Assembly (NCBI RefSeq): GCF_042668085.1
Contig: NZ_JBHVBO010000229.1
Location: 1-5,710 of the forward strand
Source: Isoptericola sp042668085
GTDB taxonomy: Bacteria; Actinomycetota; Actinomycetes; Actinomycetales; Cellulomonadaceae
Length of the DNA: 5,710 bases
Direction of reading: 5' to 3'
Of this stretch, positions 1 through 5,307 are shown in pieces (within the stretch, counting starts at the first letter, position 1; the number at the start of each line of letters is the position of its first letter). The notes beneath the pieces were generated by a model. It searched no databases and was not told where the DNA came from. It was given only the letters and a program-made list of their open reading frames with translations. A program made the translations under genes and the position numbers.

Positions 1-84
1 GCGACGGATGGTCGCACCGTCCTGCCCGGCGGTCAGGTCGGCACCGGGCTCGCCCGCGGGGACGAGCGGGAGGTGCCAGGACAT
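1..84 (-). CDS. N-terminus of probable M16 family zinc metallopeptidase (partial, runs off left edge)
   Basis: Only the first 28 codons are in the window, from an ATG at 84 down to base 1, with no stop. The peptide begins MSWHLPLVP and ends QDGATIRR. This resembles the short variable leader before the 'RR-x-LPGG-x-R' start of actinobacterial M16 (insulinase/processing-peptidase-like) proteases. The catalytic HxxEH motif would lie beyond the edge, so the family cannot be confirmed here. Context supports the call: in actinobacteria an M16 peptidase commonly follows pnp directly. The gap after the pnp stop is only 7 bases. The best ribosome site, GGAGG on the minus strand at 97-101, lies inside the end of pnp, 12 bases before the ATG. 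Co-transcription and translational coupling with pnp are therefore likely (inference). Another downstream gene cannot be excluded. Confidence 0.6.
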   Translation of the reverse strand, partial: MSWHLPLVPAGEPGADLTAGQDGATIRR

Positions 85-91
85 CAGAGCG

Positions 92-2335
92 TCAGGCCTC
101 CACGTCGTCCGTGGCGGCGGCAGCGGCAGGCTCGGCTGCCTCGTCGGCCTTCTCGTCCTCGGTCACCGCGACGAGCGAGAGCTTGCCGCGCGGGTCGATC
201 TCACCGATCTCGACCTGGACCTTCTGGCCCACGGACAGCACGTCGTCGACGTTCTCGACACGCTTGCCGCCCACGAGCTTGCGGATCTGGCTGATGTGCA
301 GCAGGCCGTCCTTGCCCGGCGAGAGCGAGATGAACGCGCCGAACGACGTCGTCTTGACGACGGTGCCGACGAAGCGCTCGCCCACCTCGGGGACGTGCGG
401 GTTGGCGATCGCGTTGATCGCCGCGCGGGCGGCCTCGGCCGAGGGGCCGTCGGTGGCGCCGATGTACACGGTGCCGTCGTCCTCGATGGAGATGTCCGCG
501 CCCGTCTCCTCCTGGATCTGGTTGATCATCTTGCCCTTGGGCCCGATGACCTCGCCGATCTTGTCGACCGGCACCTTCACGGAGATGACGCGCGGGGCGT
601 TCGGGGACATCTCGTCGGGCACGTCGATCGCCTCGGCGAGCACCTCGAGGATGGTCAGGCGCGCGTCGCGTGCCTGGGTCAGCGCGCCGGCCAGGACCGA
701 GGCGGGGATGCCGTCGAGCTTGGTGTCGAGCTGGATGGCCGTGACGAACTCGCTGGTGCCGGCGACCTTGAAGTCCATGTCGCCGAACGCGTCCTCCGCG
801 CCCAGGATGTCGGTCAGGGCGGCGTAACGGGTCTCGCCGTCGACCGTGTCGGAGATGAGGCCCATCGCGATGCCCGCGACCGGCGCCTTCAGCGGCACGC
901 CCGCGTTGAGCAGCGACAGCGTCGAGGCGCAGACGGAGCCCATCGAGGTGGAGCCGTTCGACCCCAGCGCCTCCGAGACCTGGCGGATCGCGTAGGGGAA
1001 CTCCTCGCGGCTCGGCAGCACGGGCACGAGCGCCCGCTCCGCCAGCGCGCCGTGGCCGATCTCGCGGCGCTTCGGGCTGCCGACGCGGCCCGTCTCGCCC
1101 GTGGAGAACGGCGGGAAGTTGTAGTTGTGCATGTAGCGCTTGCGCGTGACCGGCCCGAGCGAGTCGATCTGCTGCTCCATGCGCAGCATGTTCAGCGTGG
1201 TGATGCCCAGGATCTGGGTCTCGCCGCGCTCGAACAGGGCGGAGCCGTGCACGCGCGGGATGACCTCGACCTCGGCCGACAGGGTGCGGATGTCCGCGAG
1301 CCCACGACCGTCGATGCGCACGCCCTCGGTGAGCACGCGCTGGCGGATGAGCTTCTTCTGCAGCGCGCGGTACGCGGCCGACAGCTCCTTCTCGCGGCCC
1401 TCGAAGCGCTCGCCGAGCGCGCCGAGCAGGCCGTCCTTGAGCTCGTCCAGGCGGTTCTCGCGGTCCTGCTTGTCCGCGATCGCGAGCGCGTCGCGCAGCG
1501 TCGTGGAGACCTCGTCCTCGACGGCGGCGAACGCGTCGTCCTGGTAGTCGAGGAAGACCGGGTAGTCCTTGACCTCCTTGGCCGCCTGGGCGGCGAGCGA
1601 GGACTGCGCCTCGCACAGCACCTTGAGGAACGGCTTCGACGCCTCGATGCCCTGGGCGACGACCTCCTCGGTCGGCGCGGCGACGCCCTCCGTCTTGATG
1701 AGCTTCCAGGCGTCGTCCGTCGCCTCGGCCTCGATCATCGCGATGGCGACGTCGTCGCCCACGATGCGGCCGGCCACGACCATGTTGAAGACGGCGCGCT
1801 CGAGGTCCGAGTACTTCGGGAACGCGACCCACTGGCCGTCGATCAGCGCGACGCGCACGCCGGCCACCGGGCCGGAGAACGGCAGGCCGGAGATCTGCGT
1901 GGACGCCGACGCGGCGTTGATCGCCAGCACGTCGTAGGCGTCGTCGGGGTGGATGGCCAGGACGTCGATGACGACCTGGACCTCGTTGCGCAGGCCCTTG
2001 ACGAACAGCGGGCGCAGCGGGCGGTCGATGAGGCGGCAGGCCAGGATCGCCTCCGTCGAGGGGCGGCCCTCGCGGCGGAAGAACGAGCCGGGGATCTTGC
2101 CGGCGGCGTACTGCCGCTCCTCGACGTCCACCGTCAGCGGGAAGAAGTCGAACTGGTCCTTGGGGTGCTTGCCGGCCGTCGTGGCCGACAGCAGCATCGT
2201 CTCACCGTCCAGGTACGCGGCGACGGAGCCGGCGGCCTGGCGGGCGAGGCGGCCCGTCTCGAAGCGGACGGTGCGGGTGCCGAAGCGGCCGTTGTCGATG
2301 ACGGCCTCGGCGAACTGGATCTCGGGACCCTCCAC
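92..2335 (-). CDS. pnp: Polynucleotide phosphorylase / polyribonucleotide nucleotidyltransferase (PNPase, GpsI type)
   Basis: Encodes a 747-residue cytoplasmic 3'-to-5' phosphorolytic exoribonuclease that releases nucleoside diphosphates from RNA and can add 3' tails in reverse. Streptomyces homologues were also called guanosine pentaphosphate synthetase I. Domain order is complete. The first RNase PH-like domain (about 5-145) includes FFRREGRP at 85-92. A helical linker follows (about 240-335). The second RNase PH domain (about 340-570) has SPKRREIGHG at 420-429, the phosphate-binding GSNGSTSMGS at 458-467, and D515, D521 and K523 matching E. coli D486, D492 and K494 by eye. The KH domain has the GPKG loop at 598-601, and an S1 domain covers about 655-724. 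An acidic, Ala-rich tail ends the protein. The GTG start is chosen because AAGGAGGG sits 5 bases upstream and family homology begins there. The frame stays open upstream to 2494, but that stretch is low-complexity Arg/Pro/Ala. Length is normal and no key residue is missing. Confidence 0.97.
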   Translation of the reverse strand: MEGPEIQFAEAVIDNGRFGTRTVRFETGRLARQAAGSVAAYLDGETMLLSATTAGKHPKDQFDFFPLTVDVEERQYAAGKIPGSFFRREGRPSTEAILACRLIDRPLRPLFVKGLRNEVQVVIDVLAIHPDDAYDVLAINAASASTQISGLPFSGPVAGVRVALIDGQWVAFPKYSDLERAVFNMVVAGRIVGDDVAIAMIEAEATDDAWKLIKTEGVAAPTEEVVAQGIEASKPFLKVLCEAQSSLAAQAAKEVKDYPVFLDYQDDAFAAVEDEVSTTLRDALAIADKQDRENRLDELKDGLLGALGERFEGREKELSAAYRALQKKLIRQRVLTEGVRIDGRGLADIRTLSAEVEVIPRVHGSALFERGETQILGITTLNMLRMEQQIDSLGPVTRKRYMHNYNFPPFSTGETGRVGSPKRREIGHGALAERALVPVLPSREEFPYAIRQVSEALGSNGSTSMGSVCASTLSLLNAGVPLKAPVAGIAMGLISDTVDGETRYAALTDILGAEDAFGDMDFKVAGTSEFVTAIQLDTKLDGIPASVLAGALTQARDARLTILEVLAEAIDVPDEMSPNAPRVISVKVPVDKIGEVIGPKGKMINQIQEETGADISIEDDGTVYIGATDGPSAEAARAAINAIANPHVPEVGERFVGTVVKTTSFGAFISLSPGKDGLLHISQIRKLVGGKRVENVDDVLSVGQKVQVEIGEIDPRGKLSLVAVTEDEKADEAAEPAAAAATDDVEA

Positions 2336-2562
2336 GGGTGCCCTCCTTGATCTCGAGGGCGCCGCCGCGGCTCGGCGGTCTTCGATCGAGGCCCACGGAG
2401 CCGGGCCCGGCCCGCGGGCCGGACGGTTCGGGAGGCCACTACCGAGGACCGGACGAGGGTCCGGCGGCGCGGTGGTGGTGCGACGGGTGGTCACCCGTCG
2501 CCGTGCGGTCGGTGTCTGTCGGCGTCGTCCGGGGACGTCGTGCCGACAGGGACATCACACCA
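2336..2562 (-). promoter_or_regulatory. Structured pnp leader (three or more hairpins)
   Basis: Between the terminator-like hairpin after rpsO and the pnp start there is no supportable gene but several inverted repeats. Arms 2516-2523 (CTGTCGGC) and 2542-2549 pair perfectly over 8 bp, and an inner 5-bp stem (2526-2530 with 2533-2537) makes a long, interrupted hairpin. Arms 2480-2489 and 2492-2501 form a 10-bp near-palindrome. Positions 2407-2422 are a 16-bp perfect palindrome. A short 6-bp stem lies at 2362-2378. In E. coli, and by report in Streptomyces, the rpsO-pnp spacer contains a double-stranded RNase III processing site used in PNPase autoregulation. The 2516-2549 hairpin is the best candidate for such a site here, which is inference from position and shape. 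I could not find a convincing -35/-10 pair. Confidence 0.45.
2341..2348 (-). promoter_or_regulatory. Ribosome binding site of pnp (fixes the GTG start)
   Basis: The minus strand reads AAGGAGGG, a near-perfect anti-16S match, five bases before the GTG at 2333-2335. No comparable site precedes the upstream in-frame GTG at 2494. This decides in favour of the 747-residue protein over the 800-residue extension. Confidence 0.85.
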
Positions 2563-2599
2563 GACCAGCCCGGCCCCCGCGAGGGTGACCGGGCTGGTC
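2563..2599 (-). terminator. Terminator-like hairpin after rpsO
   Basis: Eleven-base perfect arms, GACCAGCCCGG at 2563-2573 and its complement at 2589-2599, enclose a 15-base loop. The structure begins 7 bases after the rpsO stop codon. On the transcript (minus) strand the tail reads TGGTGTGATGTC, with scattered T residues rather than a clean U tract. Position and strength fit the partial rpsO terminator known from other bacteria, which lets some transcription read through into pnp. Confidence 0.65.
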
Positions 2600-2606
2600 G
2601 GCAGAG

Positions 2607-2876
2607 TCAGCGGCGCAGGCCGAGGCGCTGGATCAGCGCGCGGTAGCGCTCGATGTCGACCTTCTGCAGGTAGGCCTGCAGGCGGCGGCGCTGGCCGACG
2701 AGGAGCAGCAGGCCACGACGCGAGTGGTGGTCGTGCTTGTGCTCCTTGAGGTGCTCGTTCAGGTCGTTGATGCGCTGCGTGAGGAGCGCGATCTGCACCT
2801 CGGGCGAGCCGGTGTCGCCCTCGTGAGTGGCGTACTCGGTGATGATGGACTGCTTGGTGGCAGCGTCGAGCGGCAT
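2607..2876 (-). CDS. rpsO: 30S ribosomal protein S15
   Basis: Encodes 89 residues, the standard length for bacterial S15. S15 is a primary 16S rRNA-binding protein that binds the central-domain three-way junction, nucleates assembly of the small-subunit platform, and takes part in an intersubunit bridge. The family signature is clear: DTGSPEVQIALLTQRI at 21-36, the rRNA-contacting HHSRRGLL at 50-57, and a basic C-terminus ending in RLGLRR. The ATG at 2874-2876 follows AAGGAG (2881-2886 on the minus strand) with 4 bases between. It lies upstream of pnp on the same strand, the near-universal rpsO-pnp order, separated by a hairpin. Its usual upstream neighbour in this group would be ribF, but here a heme peroxidase gene lies between them. 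S15 often represses its own translation through leader RNA; whether it does so here is untested. Confidence 0.98.
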   Translation of the reverse strand: MPLDAATKQSIITEYATHEGDTGSPEVQIALLTQRINDLNEHLKEHKHDHHSRRGLLLLVGQRRRLQAYLQKVDIERYRALIQRLGLRR

Positions 2877-2956
2877 GGCTCTCCTTCGGTGTCGTTGCGC
2901 GGTGCTCCGGGACTCGTTCACCGGGGCGCTCTGGATCCGCGGCCGTTCGTACGGCC
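2877..2956 (-). promoter_or_regulatory. rpsO 5' leader with hairpin; possible S15 autoregulatory element
   Basis: About 80 bases of leader precede rpsO. A 6-bp stem with a 4-base loop (2941-2946 with 2951-2956, GGCCGT/ACGGCC) would sit at the very 5' end of a transcript starting from the predicted promoter. A second short stem, CGGTG/CACCG on the minus strand, lies nearer the ribosome site. S15 represses its own mRNA through structurally different leaders in several bacterial phyla. The presence of stems here is seen in the sequence; the regulatory role is inferred from the gene's identity only. Confidence 0.35.
2881..2886 (-). promoter_or_regulatory. Ribosome binding site of rpsO
   Basis: AAGGAG on the minus strand, 4 bases before the rpsO ATG. 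This is a strong site at slightly short spacing and would be the natural target of any S15 leader feedback. Confidence 0.8.
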
Positions 2957-2961
2957 CCACC

Positions 2962-2970
2962 ATGCTACCA
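2962..2970 (-). promoter_or_regulatory. Candidate extended -10 promoter for rpsO
   Basis: The minus strand reads TGGTAGCAT: a TANNNT-type -10 hexamer (TAGCAT, 2962-2967) preceded by the TGn extended -10 element. A start about 7 bases downstream would give a leader of roughly 80 bases. No TTGACA-like -35 is visible at 16-19 bp spacing; that position is G-rich. This is the most convincing -10 in any of the gaps and fits a separate promoter for rpsO downstream of the peroxidase gene. Confidence 0.45.
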
Positions 2971-2984
2971 GCGCACGGCGTCAC

Positions 2985-3030
2985 CCCCGCCCCGAGACCG
3001 GGCAGGGGCGACGTGCCCCTCGACACGTCG
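2985..3030 (-). terminator. Putative terminator region after the peroxidase gene (overlapping hairpins)
   Basis: Starting 14 bases after the peroxidase stop, three stems can form. One is 3009-3015 with 3024-3030 (CGACGTG/CACGTCG, 7 bp, 8-base loop). A second is 3004-3009 with 3015-3020 (6 bp, 5-base loop), which shares bases with the first. A third, GC-rich stem is 2985-2994 with 2999-3008 (8 of 10 pairs, 4-base loop). No U tract follows. The region is a plausible factor-dependent or high-GC intrinsic terminator that separates the peroxidase from rpsO. Confidence 0.4.
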
Positions 3031-3043
3031 TGCCGCGGGCCGC

Positions 3044-5020
3044 TCAGGCGTCCCCGTCGTGACCGGCGGGGCGTCCGCCGTCCTGCCGGAAGCTGCCGTC
3101 GCCCATGTCGAGCACGCCCGCGAACCGGAGCAGGTCGGTGATCGTCGTGATCATCTTCCCGCCGTCGATCCGCACCCCTTGCGCCGGGGTCCAGCCCGCC
3201 GAGAGATACGAGGTGTCGTCGGCCCTGAGCAGGTAGACGAAGGTCTCGCACAGGATCCGGCTGCCGACGTCCCCGAGGAAGTTGCCGTTCCCCTGGACCT
3301 CGGCCTCCTTGAGCACGTAGTACCACAGCGGCGTGCCGTCGAGCTCCGCCAGCGCGTCCTTGACGTCCTGCGACGCGTCGCGGGAGAGCTGCTCGGGGGT
3401 CAGGACCGGCACGTGCAGCGCCTCGGCCACCGCCTCCCCGGTGGGCAGCGACAGCCAGTAGCCCCGCAGCAGGTTGCGCTGCGCGAGCTGCTTGAGCAGG
3501 GCGCTGATCCCGGGCGCCAGGTCCGGGTCGGTGCCCTCGTTGCGCATCGTCGCCAGACCGGCCGCCAGGAACGGGTCGATCTTCGCCGCGGCACGACGGC
3601 GGTCCGGGTCGCCCTTGTCGACGAACCGCGCCCAGTCGATCGGCCAGTTCGACGGCAGGACCTCGCCGGGAGGCGCTCCCGTGGGGACGAGACCGCCACC
3701 CCCGGTGAACTCGAACAGCTGCACCAGGCTCCCGAAGGCGGCCCGCGGCGGTGCCGCCGGCGGCACGACCTTGCCGAAGTTGAGGTTGAAGTCGTAGCCG
3801 CCCCGCACCATGGAGTGGCCGAACCGGAACGCCGCGACGGCGAACTCCAGCGGCATCGCGACCTTGCGCCGGGGCCGGAACAGCAGCGACGGCTCCACGA
3901 GCACCTCGTCGAGCACACCCGGCTTGGTGAGGGTGCGCAGGTAGTCGTGGACGACCAGCCACTGGTAGTGGCGCTGGGTGAGCTGCTGCGCCCGGTCGAA
4001 GACCGCCCGCTCGTCCACCGTGAGCCACGGCTCGGTGCGGCGGACCCACTCGACGACGGCGTTGTGGAAGCGGATGAACGCCAGGTGGAGCTGGGCCACG
4101 ACGAGGTTCTCGTCGTTGCGCCCGTCCGGGATCTTCGCCGACCCGGGGGCCGGGCGCTCCTCCTCGGGGACGTCGAGGCCCGCGATCTCCTCGGACGAGA
4201 ACCGCGGCAGGTCGCGCTGCGGGTCGTCGCCCGGCGGGACGAGCTCGAACCCCGGGATCGCCGTCGTCGCGACCCGCCCGAGCGCGAGCTTGGTCGGGTC
4301 CGTCGTGGCGTACGCGGCCTCGCTGCGGGTGGTCCGCCGTCCGGCCTCCCCCGGGAACCGCGGCCCGCTGCCGTACAGGCTGTCGAGGTTGAGGAACGGG
4401 TGCCGGCCGTTGTGCAGGCTGCGCACCACCACCTCGGGCGGGAACGCCGTGAACGGGTCCGAGACGATGTCGCCCAGCACGAGGTCGCCGGGCCGCGGCC
4501 GCTCCCCCGCTTCCGGCGGGCCGTCCGGACCGTTGGTGTTGAGGGTGATGTCGTGGTCGATGAACTGACCCCAGTAGGTGTAGATCGCGGGGATCGTCGA
4601 GTCCAGCGCCGGGTTCGGCGGGCCCGCCGGCTCGATCATCCCCGCGCCGAGCTTCTTCAGCGCGGCGACGACCGAGTCCACGGTCGGCCCCGCGATCGGC
4701 CCCTCGGGCGCGTCACCGCCGTCGGTGACCGGCAGGTGCGCGGCGGGGAAGCGCCCGCGCAGGCCGCGGAAGAGGTAGTCGAACGACGTCGTCGCCTCGA
4801 ACCGGTCCTCCAGGATGTCGCGGAGCACGGCGAGCTCGGTCTCGTGCAGCAGGGGTGCCGGCGACGACCCCGGGTCGGGGTCGGGACGCGGGCGAGGTCG
4901 AGGGCGCGGGCGGACCTGGCCGCCGTGGCGCACGCTGCGGACCGTCCGGCCGACCGGGTCGGAGTTGATGTCGTGCCCGGGCTCGGGCGCCTCCTGCTCG
5001 ATGGTCTGCTGAGCCGCCAT
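3044..5020 (-). CDS. Animal-type heme peroxidase (peroxidase-cyclooxygenase superfamily, bacterial branch)
   Basis: Encodes 658 residues, probably a heme enzyme that uses hydrogen peroxide to oxidise halides or organic substrates; the physiological substrate cannot be read from sequence. Myeloperoxidase (MPO) landmarks are visible. WGQFIDHDIT at 150-159 gives distal Gln152 and His156, a heme-ester Asp155 and calcium ligand Asp157. A calcium-loop-like FLNLDSLYGSG lies at 209-219. GRNDE at 300-304 gives catalytic Arg301 and second ester residue Glu304. AFRFGHSMV at 397-405 gives proximal His402. RNLLRGYWLSLPTGEAV at 515-531 is typical of bacterial members. No signal peptide or membrane segment is seen, so it is probably cytoplasmic unless exported without a classical signal. 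Residues 37-50 are an (RP)5(DP)2 tract. Only one cysteine (C591) is present, unlike disulfide-rich animal enzymes. The ATG at 5018-5020 follows GAGGGG 7 bases upstream. GC-rich codon use matches its neighbours. It is alone on its strand between hairpin-bearing gaps, so probably monocistronic. Confidence 0.9.
   Translation of the reverse strand: MAAQQTIEQEAPEPGHDINSDPVGRTVRSVRHGGQVRPRPRPRPRPDPDPGSSPAPLLHETELAVLRDILEDRFEATTSFDYLFRGLRGRFPAAHLPVTDGGDAPEGPIAGPTVDSVVAALKKLGAGMIEPAGPPNPALDSTIPAIYTYWGQFIDHDITLNTNGPDGPPEAGERPRPGDLVLGDIVSDPFTAFPPEVVVRSLHNGRHPFLNLDSLYGSGPRFPGEAGRRTTRSEAAYATTDPTKLALGRVATTAIPGFELVPPGDDPQRDLPRFSSEEIAGLDVPEEERPAPGSAKIPDGRNDENLVVAQLHLAFIRFHNAVVEWVRRTEPWLTVDERAVFDRAQQLTQRHYQWLVVHDYLRTLTKPGVLDEVLVEPSLLFRPRRKVAMPLEFAVAAFRFGHSMVRGGYDFNLNFGKVVPPAAPPRAAFGSLVQLFEFTGGGGLVPTGAPPGEVLPSNWPIDWARFVDKGDPDRRRAAAKIDPFLAAGLATMRNEGTDPDLAPGISALLKQLAQRNLLRGYWLSLPTGEAVAEALHVPVLTPEQLSRDASQDVKDALAELDGTPLWYYVLKEAEVQGNGNFLGDVGSRILCETFVYLLRADDTSYLSAGWTPAQGVRIDGGKMITTITDLLRFAGVLDMGDGSFRQDGGRPAGHDGDA
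4871..4912 (-). repeat. Arg-Pro / Asp-Pro dipeptide-coding tract in the peroxidase N-terminus
   Basis: Codons 37-50 encode five Arg-Pro dipeptides followed by two Asp-Pro dipeptides. Several Arg and Pro codons are used in mixed order, so this is more than a pure slippage repeat. It links a short N-terminal arm (1-36) to the peroxidase domain and is expected to be an extended, charged linker. Confidence 0.75.
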
Positions 5021-5074
5021 GGCTCTGCCCCTCTCGGGAGAAGCGGGCGCCGGGCGCCGCCCGACGCGGGGCGG

Positions 5075-5115
5075 GTCCCGGGCCGCCGCCGGTCAGAGCG
5101 GAGGCGGCCCGGGAC
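5075..5115. repeat. 13-bp perfect inverted repeat upstream of the peroxidase
   Basis: GTCCCGGGCCGCC at 5075-5087 is exactly complementary to 5103-5115, with a 15-base loop that can itself pair over 3 bp. It is centred about 75 bases before the peroxidase ATG. With no U tract on either strand it could be a high-GC terminator, a leader hairpin or a dyad operator. I cannot choose between these from sequence. Confidence 0.7.
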
Positions 5116-5196
5116 GGCGCGCTGCGACGCGGCCACCGCCGTGGATCAGGGAGGGCGATGGCGCGCCGCGACGGGGACGCTGTACCACCGCGGCCC

Positions 5197-5221
5197 ACGG
5201 GCCGGGCACAGCCCGGTCCGT
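5197..5221 (-). terminator. Hairpin after ribF, possible terminator
   Basis: Arms 5197-5207 and 5211-5221 pair over 11 positions with one mismatch (A-C on the minus-strand RNA, a G-U wobble on the plus) around a 3-base loop. It lies about 90 bases after the ribF stop. No U-rich tail follows. It is a reasonable candidate for ending the ribF transcript before the peroxidase gene, but could equally be part of the peroxidase leader. Confidence 0.4.
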
Positions 5222-5307
5222 CACGCCAGGAAGGAGCGGGCTCCGGCGCCCGTGTGACCGACCGGGCCGTCTTTCACCCGCTCCCGCCGCGGCGACCGGG
5301 CGAGGGC

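Larger units (their letters stand above)
5021..5307 (-). promoter_or_regulatory. ribF to peroxidase intergenic gap: peroxidase upstream region
   Basis: These 287 bases hold no gene I can support. They carry the peroxidase ribosome site (GAGGGG, 5028-5033) and a series of inverted repeats, including a 13-bp perfect one and an 11-bp near-perfect one listed separately. A smaller 6-bp stem lies at 5044-5049 with 5058-5063. I looked for -10/-35 pairs on the minus strand and found none convincing. A promoter for the peroxidase is nonetheless expected here. Confidence 0.4.

Noticed and set aside
8..2350. 780-codon open frame on the plus strand across pnp
   Set aside because: It is antisense to pnp, whose protein is unmistakable. 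The translation is Arg/Ala/Asp/Leu-rich low complexity, as expected from a shadow frame in high-GC DNA.
2401..2422. GC-only palindromes (CCGGGCCCGG and a 16-bp perfect palindrome at 2407-2422) as a protein-binding site
   Set aside because: Self-complementary runs of G and C are frequent by chance at this composition and no known operator matches. They are noted only as part of the leader structure.
2336..2494. N-terminal extension of PNPase to a GTG at 2494
   Set aside because: The extra 53 residues are low-complexity and lie within the hairpin-rich leader. A strong ribosome site and the start of family homology both mark the GTG at 2335.
2607..4049. 480-codon minus-strand frame that merges part of the peroxidase region with rpsO
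   Set aside because: Only its last 89 codons are a real gene (rpsO). The upstream part is out of frame with the peroxidase and reads as shadow sequence, so it is not a fusion.
3059..5257. 732-codon open frame on the plus strand across the peroxidase
   Set aside because: It is the antisense shadow of the peroxidase gene, rich in Arg/Val/Asp with no recognisable domain. A GGAAGGAG near its end has no plausible start codon or gene after it.
5021..5307. Possible small gene or mobile-element end next to the peroxidase
   Set aside because: There is no reading frame with a ribosome site and recognisable protein. There are no target-site duplications, transposase remnants or matching terminal repeats on both sides of the peroxidase.
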